Source: Ooceraea biroi (taxonomy: Eukaryota > Arthropoda > Insecta > Hymenoptera > Formicidae). From it: DNA of 64,000 bases. The notes under the pieces were generated by a model. It had not been told where the DNA came from. It ran no database searches and was given only the letters and a program-made list of their open reading frames with translations. The translations under genes were made by a program, and so were the position numbers. This document shows, one piece after another, positions 48,301 to 60,429 of the stretch. The DNA lies in NCBI RefSeq assembly GCF_003672135.1, contig NC_039506.1, positions 10,912,001 through 10,976,000 on the forward strand. The letters run 5' to 3'. Numbering within the stretch: the stretch's first letter is position 1; the number at the start of each line of letters is the position of its first letter.

Positions 48301-51083
48301 AAGATATAGTGTAATATATTAAATATAAAGAGTAAAGCTAATGTAATTATAATAAACCTTAATAATTATAATAACCCTTAATTTGCATGAAATTCTATAT
48401 TTGATTTTAATGTAGCTTACATTGTTCGTAATCAAATAATATAATAAGAGATCACAGGCACACTAAAATTATACTGTTGTGTTTATTACGTTATTATTGT
48501 GCTACTGTATTACAGAATATTACTTACTAAGTGTTCGTGTAATTCTTGATAATATCTTGAAACTCCTTGCCCATAATATGTTGTATCATGAGCAATATGA
48601 CAGGTGCTGTAAAAATGTAAGTGTATATGTACATAAAAGACAAATAGGTATTTATACAATGTGAATCTATATATTTAACCATGTTAAATGTAAAATATCT
48701 GAGACGAAATACATTCAAGATACATTTTCATACAGTGTTTTATATATTACTACTTCATAGATAATACAAGAATACTAATCTTTTTTATGTAACATATCCT
48801 TTATAAATAATGCGTTTTACATATCCCATTCGATTTGTGCTCATATTTTGCATAACAAAACAGTTACATTATAAGGCATATAAATAATAGATACATAACA
48901 AAATTTGAGTACAAATAACTTTTCGTTTTCTCTATGTTAATTGGAAGTAAACAATTACAGAGTGTCACTTGTTTATTTTTATTCTGATTTACCTTTGATA
49001 TAAATTGGGAAAGAGAAAAGTGATTTAATTTCTGATGGTGTTCGGACTTCATACGAAAGAGGTTTCATAGTGAAATCTGTATCGAGATGAAGACAGTCTT
49101 GCTGAACTTGAACCACGAACAAATCCACAAATTTCCATTTCAGAAAAATCTATAAAGGAAAAGTTTCGTTAACTGAATGAACCGAATGTTACTAAAGCTT
49201 GCGTTAATAATATGAATAAACCTCATCCAGAATTTCCACATGAAGAAGAGCGGCAAACCCTTCATTCAACCATAAGTGAGACCACCACGATGGTGTGATT
49301 GCACTATCTATCACCTGATGTACCATTCCATGTGCTACTGTGTGTGCTAGCTCTCTTTCCTGAGCACTGCTATCTGTTTCTTCATTATAAGTGACAAGCG
49401 ATTCTCTGTAACATAATATTTAAAAGACAGCTATATACATACATATATGTAAAGATATAAAACGTTTAATATAATGATTAAATTTTACGTTGATAAACTA
49501 TTAGCAAAAAATAATTTTGTATCGCTATATAAAGAATAGTATGCTATACTTATAAAGAATGAGCCTCCATTTTGCCATGACATCCACTGGCATAGTCGGA
49601 ATTGCAAGTTGCTCTATACACGTGACAGTTTTAGAAATTTTGCGGTACCAGTCAGAATGTAGAATATACTCACTCATAACACCTGAGGGTTTAATAAACT
49701 TTTCCACCTTAGATCTACTCCATATCGGACAAAACAGATTTGTGTTCAAAAGTTCCATTGTAGGATGATACACAACCTTGTGATATTCAAGATCTAAATC
49801 AGTTAGTGTAAACATCACTTGATAAGTTGATATTGGGTATGAAATGTTAAAATTTGTCCACATCCAGTTTTGTTTATTATCATCTAGTGTATATCTTTCA
49901 GTTGACAAGGTTGCCCATATCTGATAGTTTACTTTACGTTATGATGGAAATGAATTTGAAATGTTGTTTTAAATTCCGGCTCGTCCCAACACGGAAACCA
50001 TTTTCGAGCTTCAATAGATTGAATATTTGTTGCCAACACTTTATACCTGTTTTAAGGACAATCCTCATATAATACGAATTGTCAAAATATTGTTTTGAAT
50101 AGTATCAATTATCAAGTTGAGCAAGCATATAGTGCTTTATTTATAGGACACCGTTTAGCTTATTATTACGTGTTATTCTAGATAGTAATTTGAAAGGAGT
50201 GTCTAATATTTAACATATTAATGTTATCGCGTATTATCCCATTAGACGGTCGCTCAAAATTATTTGTCTCCCTATAATATATAATACATAATAATTATTA
50301 TTGTATATTAATGTGTATTTTATATTAATGAATATTAAGATATTATATTTTATAGTAACAAACGGATATCCGATTAAATTGTATAAAAGACAAAGAAAAT
50401 GATCGAACACATCCATCATTTAATCGGAAAACAAAAATAACAATCGGAAAACTATTTAATCGATGTATTCGATGAAAATTGATCTCAGTGTAGGAGTACT
50501 CATTAAATGTTAACTCACTGTTTCAGTCGTGGATTATGCTGAAATAAACATTTTAAAAAACCTAGTTCCTCCTCCTCTTCATCAAGATGAGTATATATCT
50601 CGTAGGGTATAAACAGAGTGTAAGTTCCAGGAAATAGCTGGTGTTCGAAATAGAGGTCTAGAATGTTCTCGTGACTGTAGTACGTACTATTAATGCGTTC
50701 ATACGCCTTACCATTCTGCATAATCAATTTTATTTTGTCTTTCTCAAGTTTGATTGTGTCGTGACTGTGTAAACTTATATTTGATGTTGAACTTTGAATT
50801 TAAATAACAATTTTGCATTCGGCTTCAAAATAGAGCATCCTTTGAGAAAACATTATTTTGATATATAGTGTTGTGGCACTACATCGTTTGGTAAACGATA
50901 ACCAAGTTTTCTTGTTTTATTTTCGATTCGATGTTCCGCTTGTATAGATGTTATCACAGTAGTGAATATAATACCACTTAAAACTACTTGAAGGAATAGG
51001 ATGTCGAGTCTCCTTTTAAATATTGTCTGTAAGAACATTTGGTTATCAGGAAAACTTAAATGATTATAAAATATCATGTACAT
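45301..51083 (-). pseudogene. M1 aminopeptidase (aminopeptidase N-like) pseudogene
   Basis: Active family members are zinc aminopeptidases, often membrane-anchored in the gut. Exons, right to left: about 51083-50519 (hydrophobic signal/anchor near 51000, then YRLPNDVVPQHY), 50046-49550 (WFPCWDEPEF), 49405-49222, 49149-48993, 48606-48528, 48189-47822 (SPTPDDLWNMMQ), 47645-47373 (HVLNRAQLIDD), 46900-46708, from 46152, about 45770-45695, and a last exon ending TAA 45303-45301. Lesions: a 2-bp frameshift near 50863, in-frame TAA at 50802-50800, a frameshift near 49934, TAA at 47451-47449 where Tyr is expected, and frameshifts near 47427 and 46815. The zinc motif HExxH reads HGMVH (catalytic Glu lost) although the third ligand in LNEGFA is kept. 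GAMEN is also lost (DVMAKW). Neighbouring genes are intact, so assembly error is an unlikely cause. Confidence 0.85.
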
Positions 51084-51520
51084 CGTCTTACAAACACATT
51101 TTCCTTCTGTAATTTTGCTTTTTCAGTAATAAACCATCCAGGTATTATTTTACGAGATTTTAAAAAGATTTTGGATTTTGTATATCACATCTGATAACGA
51201 AGCAAATTTAAAGAACATATAATAACATGTCAAGTCATAACAAATAAATGGAATTTAGTTTTTATATCAACAAATTGTGCTCTTATACGTGCTTCTGTGC
51301 TATGGTATCTCTACCATTACGTACACCATTGCTTGCTCTTTATACATATACTTTATCTTTAAATGGAAATAAATATATCAACTGTTTCTAATGACTTACC
51401 TGCATTTTGAAGCGTAGCGATTTTAATGTATAAAGGAAGATCTATATACTTATTTGTTATTACCGCTAAAACAGTTCTTTACACTGAAAACATGTCACTG
51501 CGCTATCATCGTGGTGAAAT

Positions 51521-52384
51521 CATTGACATAGGAATATATGGACGGAGCCTTTTACGAGGGGAAGCTGAGATTAGCGGTAAGGGGAGAGCACTGGCACTTC
51601 GTGTAACTTCGGCTGTTCGGGTATGTTCGGTTCCGCTAGTGATATATATATATGTACGATGAGTTATTGTGTTGTGTCGGAATGTAGCAATCGCATTAAT
51701 GCAAAAAGGAAAAATTGGCAATAACGTATGAAAGAAAATAATGGTCCGAAAATTTCTTTTCATCTGTAAGTAAAACATACAATTGTAGGTTATACACATG
51801 CCGGTAAAACGTTTCAGATATTGTTATGTGTTTATTATTATTTAAATTTATTATTATTGTGTTAAGAAAGAATTTTGGCTTGTTTATTATTATATTCATA
51901 TGAACAATTGTTTGATAACAGTTTTTCATTTATAGTTTTTATTAATTCATATATTAATATTAAATATATGAATTATAATAACAACTATAAATGAAAAACT
52001 GTTATCGAACAATTATTCATATGAATATAACAATAAACACATAACAATATCTGAAACGTTTTACCGGCATTGTGTATAACTTACAATTGTATGTATTTTA
52101 CTTACAGTGAAAAGAAATTTTCGGATCATTTTCTTTCATAAGTTGTTGCCAATTTTTCCTTTTTGCATTAATGCGATTGCTACATTCCGACACAACACAA
52201 TAACTCATCGTACATGTAATTTCAGTATCATAACTTTACAAAACTTTATCAAGTATCATTCGGGCGATGTCGAGAACAGCCGAACTCGCCCGATTTGCCA
52301 GCAGCCTCTCCTTACCGCAAATCTCATAACCCTCCTTGCCTAAGTTCGTAGCATAGGCTCCGTCCATATATTCCTATGTCAATG
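51521..52384. mobile_element. THAP-bearing fold-back element with 8-bp target duplication
   Basis: Two arms of about 400 bp, inverted about a centre near 51955, start CATTGACATAGGAATATATG at both ends. They are bounded by exact direct repeats GGTGAAAT (51513-51520 and 52385-52392). Each arm carries the start of a THAP finger: plus strand from 51659 (MSYCVVSECSNRI, stop after 21 codons) and minus strand from 52208 (same start, open through KISFHC to a GTAAGT donor). So the element is two 5' ends of one P-element-like transposon joined head to head. Confidence 0.85.
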
Positions 52385-52558
52385 GGTGAAATATATATCT
52401 TATCACGACCAAGGAATAACGAATATCCGAAATGATACAAGAAATATGAAGAATATATAAACACGTTTTAAGGCCACACATATATGATTCTATCAGTACC
52501 TAAATGTAAACAGATTTGAGGAAACAATTGAGAAGGTCGTGCTAACTCGTAACGGATA

Positions 52559-53107
52559 TTCGTATACACTTGACCGGAATTGAAAGTAATTTTAAGGAAC
52601 TGTTATATGCAATCGTTTGTATTTCGTTTGAAGAGTAATGAAGTGTGATTAAAAAGGTTTGTGAGTCCTTCAGTTAATTGTAATTAATTAATTATTTTTG
52701 TTTAATGTATTTAGCGGGAATAACTTCAAACAATATTTTTGTATGGAATCGTTTGTAGAGTAATGAAGTGTGAGTAAAAAGGTTTGTGAGTCCCTCAGTT
52801 AATTGTAATTAAATGTTTATTACTCGGTAGTTAGCCGGAATCATGGTGGAAGAATACCAGATGTGTACAATAATAATATAACCTCGAATTTAAATTGCCA
52901 CGACAAGATGGCGGTATCTGGCTTCAATCTCTCATTGGCTGTTACAAAAAGATGATTCCGGCTAGCTACCGAGTAATAAACATTTACAATTAACTGAGGG
53001 ACTCACAAACCTTTTTAATCACACTTCATTACTCTTCAAACGAAATACAAACGATTGCATATAACAGTTCCTTAAAATTACGTTCAATTCCGGTCAAGTG
53101 TATACGA
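52559..53107. mobile_element. Fold-back element (arms ~130 bp) with an internal direct repeat
   Basis: Ends TTCGTATACACTTGACCGGA (left from 52559, right inverted to 53107). The segment ending GTGAGTCCTTCAGTTAATTG is repeated directly at 52739-52812 and inverted in the right arm. There is no ORF and no clear target duplication. Confidence 0.8.
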
Positions 53108-53645
53108 ACTGCATCTGTTTATGCGCTTATGCAAATTTGTACGTGTGGATATACCTTTACTACGATGTCGAGTCAAAACGAAATCACCCGATGTGCCTGT
53201 AGTCCCTCTCCACCCCCTAATCACAAGATTCTTCTGCAACAGTAGCAGTCATGGCAATCACGTTCCCTCTGTGGTCCATGTAGTTCATCATCCATGATAC
53301 TTATGACATCGACTTGTCACATCGCACGAAATAACCTCTTATCATCGACGAACATCGCTGATGAGAACCCGATTTAAGCACGAGGTTATCATTGAAGCAT
53401 GCGCATAATCTCGATGCGCGCGGTATACACGTGAGTCGTACGAGGACTGAGGACTCGCGGAGAGCCGCACGTACATACATACCTGTTATCTGCCATTTGG
53501 AGGCTATCGTGTAGTGCGTGTAGTAGTCAACGGTGAGGAATGTGCAAATTGTGACAATTATTCTCGGTGCCTTCGGATAATTATGTCTAATTATACCATT
53601 TTCGTGTGATTATGCTGTATAAATACGCGGACGCACATCGACAAT
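53108..53645. promoter_or_regulatory. Probable promoter and 5' UTR of Nus1
   Basis: Moderately GC-rich and without a gene. It lies directly upstream of the Nus1 ATG. No core promoter motif is claimed. Confidence 0.4.
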
Positions 53646-54026
53646 ATGTACATACTATTACGTACAATGTTAACGCTCGCGCATTTCTTTCACATTCTGT
53701 ACACCGCGATCCTCTACATTGGTACTGCGGTGCTCCGTAAGTGCACGGATATTTGGTACACCATCACCGCGAGTACAACGAAGGAGCTCGATGTGCTCGT
53801 TGCCACATTCGCGAAAACCAAGAAGATCCCCAAGCACCTGGTGATCGTGCTTGGACTGTGCGACGACTTGGTTCTGGATTGTGTGCGTATAATTGGATGG
53901 TGCATTACACTTGATATACCTTACATCAGCTTCTTTGACCGTAATGGTAAAAAACGATTTGGTATCACTATATCTATATGTGAAAAATCCGCCAAAAATA
54001 TCAAACGAAACAAATCATCAGTGTGT

Positions 54027-54069
<43 letters not shown>

Positions 54070-56375
54070 TGCTTGTATCGAAGTTCCACTGTATGTTTGT
54101 TAACATCGCTTTTCAAAGTTCTTGCCATTCAACGTAATATCTTGGAGCACTTCATCCTAGACACGTTAAAGTAGCATTACATGTTTTAAATTCTATTATC
54201 TTGTATGTTTCATGCGTATTATAAATTTTAATAACTTGGTGCTGCAATTGAAAGAGATCATAGGGAGAACATGTGATACATTTGACGATACTAATATTTT
54301 TAGAATACTTTTTTAATATAATTTTTTTATAATACAATGATCAATCTGTATAAATATATAATCAGTTAAAGACATAATTATATTACGTTATATAAAATTG
54401 TTGGAACAAAATATTTGTAATAACATATGATTTACTCGATGAATTATAAAAATTTGTTCAACAGCTTTGTCTCTTATATCTTGTTTATATATATTGTTCT
54501 TTAATTATCAGCTCTATAATTATTAATAATATCAGTTTATTAATAAATAAATAACAGTCATCATATCTCATAAGCAGTGAGTCGATTTCTTGCTAAAATG
54601 TTTTCTATTGCGTTAGTACGTTACTCCACTATTGTGATGCAATCATGGTTCCATATTTCTAGTACTCCGCAATACTATATTCCCTCTCATTTTGCTTTTA
54701 TAGAATCAAAATTGCCTATGATGACTGTTTATCGGCTGCAACACTTCCATGCATGAACATAATCTATTTCGAATACATACAGGAAATAAATTTATAGACG
54801 TTTTAAAAATGCAAACAGCTTATTCTTGCAGTGCAACTTTTGCAAATGCCTTGTAATTTAATTATTGCATTATAAGTTAACATTTTAATTATTTTAACAA
54901 TTAATTTTATATGAATGAATGAGTCATATCTATTTTGCATAGTAAACAGCTTATCTTTGTTGTACATTAGTCACTCATTCAAATAATCAGATAATGTTGT
55001 TAATTTTTATGATATACAATCAATTAAAGCATTAGAAGATAGCTTAAGTATGTTCTAGTAAAATGTAAAAGAAGATATATAATTTACATAAATTTTATTA
55101 CTTAATTATAAGTACAAAGATGTCAATTAATTAAATGTTTGCAAATCAATTTGCAAGAAGCTAAGGAAACAGATTTCAATCCATAAATACAAGTGATTCT
55201 CAAGAAACTGCAGATTTCTTCATAATAAAAGTGATGTACAACGACGTATATAAACTGAATTTTGCAACTAATATTAGACGATATTTTCCAGGTTTCTTGC
55301 AGAAAAATGAAACCTATCTTAAAGAGGAGTTGGCAAGAAAACGGCCTGATCTAGTAGAACATATTGCTTGGCATTCACACACGAAAGCACCTAGTCAAAA
55401 TGGAATAGTAACCGGTATTGTATGCTTTTCCGCAAGATCCCATTATTTTTACAATAGAACTTTATATAACGACTTTGTAATGTTAATACATGCAGTTTCT
55501 AATCGCTCGCGTAGTTTCAAACGAATAATTAGAGAGCGATACCAGAAATAATGTAAAAGGAGTAGGCCACGTCATGTTATGTAACATAGGTAAAGCGATT
55601 ATAATATCTAAGCAATTTATGTCCAACAATGCATTTTTTTTTCACGTTTCCTGCGAATGTTATAACTACTGGAAACTTGCGTTTCTTCATACTGTATTTT
55701 ACTATTGATCCTAATGTCGATGTCGATTATTTGAAGAAACCGTCTGACCAATTATGTTCACATGGTTTGATTGCAGGCAGCAGGTCGAAAATAAATGTAT
55801 CGTTACTATCCAAAATAGACGGTAAGAGAAAAATAGTGACATTAACGCAATCATTGGCGAAAGCCGTGTCGTCGGGAAACCTTGATCCAGAAGAGATCAC
55901 GGACCAACTAATCAGCGAAAAGTTACAAATAAAGGGGATGCCCGATCCCGATCTCGCTTTAATATACGGTTCCACTTGTTCCACGTATGGTCTGCTACCA
56001 TGGCACACGAGAACGACAGAATTTTTGTAAGATCATAAAAGTACTCGAGTCAGTGGGTGCTCTCCAATTGTTTAACACATCTTAACACAAACGTACACGT
56101 GTCGGACTAAGCACGGATGTGTAGTGTTGCGTCGACAAAAATGACAATTGGAACACAACTTGTGCACGAAAGTGTCCACGGATATTGCGATTGGAAAGCA
56201 CCCAATATTATCCAAGTTTGATTCTTTTTTGTATTCGCAAAAATTAATCGATCGATTTTTTTCTTTCAGAATGCTGCCGCTGTCCGTCAATGTTTCATTG
56301 AAAGATATTTCAGTGAAAGATTTCACGCATCTATTAGAAATATATAGCAAATGTGTACAACGGTACGGAAAATGA
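53646..56375 (+). CDS. Nus1: Nus1 / Nogo-B receptor, cis-prenyltransferase regulatory subunit
   Basis: Nus1 pairs with dehydrodolichyl diphosphate synthase on the ER membrane to make the dolichol backbone needed for N-glycosylation. Exons 53646-53946, 55292-55414, 55777-56026 and 56270-56375 give 259 aa in frame. The N-terminus has a hydrophobic membrane segment (LAHFFHILYTAILYIGTAVL). The conserved core follows: CITLDIPYISFFDRNG, then KINVSLLSKIDGKRKIV, then GMPDPDLALIYG and GLLPWHTRTTEF. The last residues RYGK match the C-terminal RxG motif that completes the partner's active site, so the complex should be functional. Intron 1 (1.3 kb) contains a (GT)n microsatellite at about 54032-54064. 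Drosophila calls its orthologue tango14. Confidence 0.95.
54032..54064. repeat. (GT)n microsatellite
   Basis: An uninterrupted GT run in intron 1 of Nus1. Confidence 0.9.
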
Positions 56376-56904
56376 TATGTAATTGTCTTTATTTATACGA
56401 AGAAACTGCATTTCAATAAGGAATAAATTATCGTGAAGACTGAACTTTTAATATAATTATTATATATATATATATATATATATGATTGCATTTTATGCAA
56501 TTATATAAAAATAAATCATCGGAATTTGTTACGTTAATGCTATGACAAAGAGACATGACGGAGAAAATAATTATTCCGAATATACTAAAAGTTCTGCACT
56601 TTTCACCAATTTAAAATTTACCATCAATATTTTAATAAAAATTTCACCGAGATTTACGATAGAACCGGTACAAAATTAGAAAAGAGTAATCCGTTTTCAC
56701 AAACGTAAAATTCGCTTCATGATAGATAAATGCAATTTTATTCGCGTAGTATACATTAATGTTACAAATTGTAATATTACAAATGTATGTTTTAAAAGAC
56801 CAGAAACGTGATAGCATTGCGTGTCGTGATAATTATAACGGCGGACACTTACGAGTACTTTACATAGTTGTACGGTAAGATGTTCGAATGTAAGCTCAAT
56901 AGTT
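56376..56904. other. 3' flanks of convergent Nus1 and Bap60
   Basis: AT-rich; (TA)n at 56459-56482. No other gene seen. Confidence 0.7.
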
Positions 56905-59349
56905 TTACGAGTTCCTGATGCCCAATGCCTGCTCCAACTCCGCTCGCTTCTGCTGCACTTTCGTGTAAAAGTAACGGCACACGGCCTCTTGCGCCCACGG
57001 CTGATAATAAAATTCCGCCCTCCTCTCCTCCTCCGGATTGCCGACGACGTCCGTCATCGTCTTCAAATCCCGCGTCTGCGAAATTATCCACTTGTTAATG
57101 AACTGCTGCGGATCCTTGGCGAAACTTAGGAAAAACTCGCGATTGGTCTTCAGCTGATTAATCGTTTCGACGGTCTCGTGAATCTTGTTGTCCAGACTCT
57201 GAATCTCCTGCTGGCTCGCGGTTGACAGGAGGAAGTTGTTCATTTGCGTCTTCAGTGTATCATCGACTTCCACGTCGATGTCGTAGCACGCGGTCTGCTT
57301 AGTTTCCGTGCCTGCAACGATGTAAAATTCCACGTTAGGTGCATTCGTGATCAGTTGTAACTTACGGCATTGTTATCCGGTATTTAATAAATAATATTAA
57401 ATTTAATATTTAATTTAATGCAAAATTTATATTTTTATTTATATTTCTAGAGTATTTATTTATATTGATATTCGGAGAGCTCGTTTCATTTACCTTCTAC
57501 ACTTATAACGTGATTTATCACGATAGGATCTGGCGGATGCAGTAATGGATTCAATCGTTGCGGTATTTCGGCGAATTTCATTCGCGGACAGCCAAATATC
57601 TGGTCCAAGTACTTGTCGCAGTTGATGAATTCTCTCTCGTGACTGTCTTGGAGCTTGTGCGTCTTTATGTATTGCCACAGCGCAGATATAATGACAGGCC
57701 GCGTTTGGGTATGCACGCCCAATAACCGCGCTAATCTCGGATCCAATTTGAACTGAGAAACACGGATTAACATCAGGATTAATTATTATCATTAATGTAG
57801 AATTTCTTATCTCAATAAATGCAAAGGATATAAATAAGTACCTGCAATGGTTGATAATCAAGGAGAAGAAGAATGGTACAACGAACATTCTTGTCTCCCG
57901 GCCGTTTAACTTGGAATCCATCAGTTTCTTGAGTGGTCAATGTACGATGCCATTCGACCAAATGATTGTCAGGTCCATACAGATCTTTGTCCAACTCGAT
58001 TACTAAGCTTTTGAAGAAAGACGAAAACTTTCGTTTCACCTGGAAAAATCGCGCAATTATTAAATCATTAATTAAATCATTAAATTAAATTATTAAATCA
58101 TTTGTGCAAAATTACACTAAATATTAACTAACTGAGTGATTAATATTATGATTTAGATAAATATTTCACGTCATGGTATTATTACCTTATTGGGATCATT
58201 TTTAGTGTCATCTAAAAGTCGTCCTTCGACTCTGAGCTCCCAGGATGCTACGGAACCCTCTTCCCCTTCGCCCGCCTCTTTAGCTGGGTAGAACGTGTTT
58301 GATATGAAAATGCGCAGTTTCCGTTTTTGTTTCATCGGTCGCTTCAGAGCTTCTTGAATATCGAGACGTTTTCGCATTATAGTCGCGTCCAGTTTCCGCT
58401 CAAACGCGAGCAAGTCCATGTAAGCTTGCGACTCCGGCACCAGGTCACGAACTTTCTGAGGTAGTATTTTGTCTGCCAATTTCTTCTTTTTCTTTGATGT
58501 GGAATGTGAAAAATCACTGTTCCAAAAATACCTAAATGAGTTTATTCGAAAAAACCATAGATACAGAAATTATAAATAATTTTGTAAGCATCGGGTTGCA
58601 GTGGTTATTCCTGACAAAATTTATTTAAAGTACAAATACGATATTAGATAATACTAATTAATAAATGTGTCAGATCATCATGGAAATAGCAATATTGTAT
58701 GCACAAAAATAACAAAACTAGATACAAACGTGCAAATAGTATGCGAATGCAACAACAGAAGCATTAATCGTTTAAAGCATAATTTTCAATTGATGCAAAA
58801 ATAGAAAACTTATACGTGGGAATAACAAAATAGAAATTAATGAAAAACATTCATTGCTAAATTGTCTCGAGGACCATTATACTTACGGTTTTTGCTGTGA
58901 CATAGGAATTCTCTGATCTGCGCTTCTTTTCCCAACTGGTGGTGTAGGCATTGGACCTTGACGCATAGTTGTATAAGGTTGGTTTGGTCTCATGATCCCT
59001 CCAGGACCAGGACCTGCATTACCCATTTGTGGCGGCGGAGTGAATCCAGATCTCTGCTGCATCTATGAGAAAAAATGGACAAAATTAATAATAAATCAAT
59101 TATGTATAATCATTACACAAAATTTTATTATATAAAATAAGCAATTAAACTGATTAGACTTAAAACTCATGTAAACTAGATAAAATATTTCATATACATG
59201 CTACTGATTATATTGGAATTAAAAAGTTTATTTACTGGGAAATTCGGTCCAGAGTACTGCCGTAAATTTGGTGGTACCGATGACGGTGGATATCGTTGAG
59301 GAGGTGGTCCATTGCTTCCTGCATTTGGTACAGGAAATCTCTGTGCCAT
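56905..59349 (-). CDS. Bap60: SWI/SNF (BAP) subunit Bap60 / SMARCD
   Basis: Bap60 is a core accessory subunit of Brahma (BAP/PBAP) chromatin remodellers that contacts sequence-specific factors. Exons, right to left: 59349-59236, 59062-58887, 58516-58186, 58039-57842, 57752-57494 and 57311-56905. They give 494 aa in frame (human SMARCD1 about 515). The Pro/Gln-rich N-terminus is followed by a basic KKKKK run and the highly conserved ADKILPQKVRDLVPESQAYM. The SWIB domain is in exon 5, about residues 274-359 (FKLDPRLARLLGVHTQTRPV). The C-terminal part is helical (TASQQEIQSLDNKIHETVET) and ends ALGIRNS. Conservation with vertebrate and fly proteins is very high; nothing is broken. Confidence 0.97.
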
Positions 59350-60429
59350 TCTCTCTTGTAATCTTTAAAGAAAATTATTAGCAACTTAAATATATTTCCA
59401 GTAAGATTCACATTTTGTCTCTTTCTTTTCTTTTGTCTCTTACACACTTATGCATAAAAAGACTGATTCACAGAATTAAAATGCAGCGTTCATCATAATT
59501 GACACCCAACACGTAAGTATAACATTTATAAACCGGAAGAGCTGAAAACTCGTTACTAATAATATCCAACAATGTTTATCACTTATTTCAAACGTACTGT
59601 AACTATGAGAGATTGGAGAAAGCGATTGACTTAGTTTAAAACCGCACTAATTTACAAGTTTGTTCAAATGATAATCACAACCAGGGTTGGGTCGTTAGGA
59701 TGTTGGAGCAGTTTCCTACATGTATAATACGTATAAAACGGGTATAATACGTATAAAACACAGGTATTACATAGGTATACTTCACATATTATACCTACCC
59801 AACCCTGATCACAACACAGTATACTTCACACTATCCACAGCATTACTTCGGACGATTATATCCGACGAAAGATCGTGAACGAGATACTCTCTAATGCTGC
59901 CCAATAACACATGTATGCGACACACTAATATAAGCCAGTAATACAGGCCCATGTTCAGAACGCGTTTACAAGCTTAGGATGAAACTGCCTCTAAAGGTGG
60001 CTTAAAAATCATCTGGTTGGCTGAAAAGCCACACTGAAGGCGCTTTTATCGTTGCAAGCGCGTCCCGAATATAGAATAAAGTTTTCAATTACTTACAAAA
60101 TAAAAATATAAAAGATATCCTGAAATAACCTTACACCGCAACTTTCGATTTGGCGTTTCACTGCACATACACCGCTTTCTTACGTATCTGAAGTTGAATA
60201 CAAATACCACTCACAGTTCTGCCAACATAACGTTCGACGCCTATCGTAATATAGGGCGTTCATTGGTGAATTCCAAAAGTCACTAGAAGTTTACTATATT
60301 TTCCACTATTTACAATTTTTATTGAAACTTTTATTATATATAAAATTTACAGATGTAATCTGGAATCAGGATTGCGAAGCAACTTTTATCCGATGCACCA
60401 GATATCGTAAGACATTGTTTCCCAATACG
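59350..60429. other. Bap60 upstream region and WDR12 3' flank
   Basis: Contains a hAT-type MITE (59682-59807). No gene seen. Confidence 0.65.
59682..59807. mobile_element. hAT-type MITE, 126 bp, with 8-bp target duplication
   Basis: Ends CAGGGTTGGGT (left) and its inverse (right, ending CCCAACCCTG) are flanked by exact ATCACAAC at 59674-59681 and 59808-59815. An 8-bp duplication with CAGGG ends is characteristic of hAT elements. The core contains a short tandem GTATAATACGTATAAAAC-type repeat. Confidence 0.88.

Noticed and set aside
45301..51083. Assembly error as the cause of the aminopeptidase lesions
   Set aside because: At least six lesions cluster here while nine other genes keep perfect frame; raw reads would still settle it.
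51426..51662. Plus-strand ORF upstream of the THAP start
   Set aside because: It crosses the target duplication and the terminal inverted repeat of the fold-back element, so it is not a gene.
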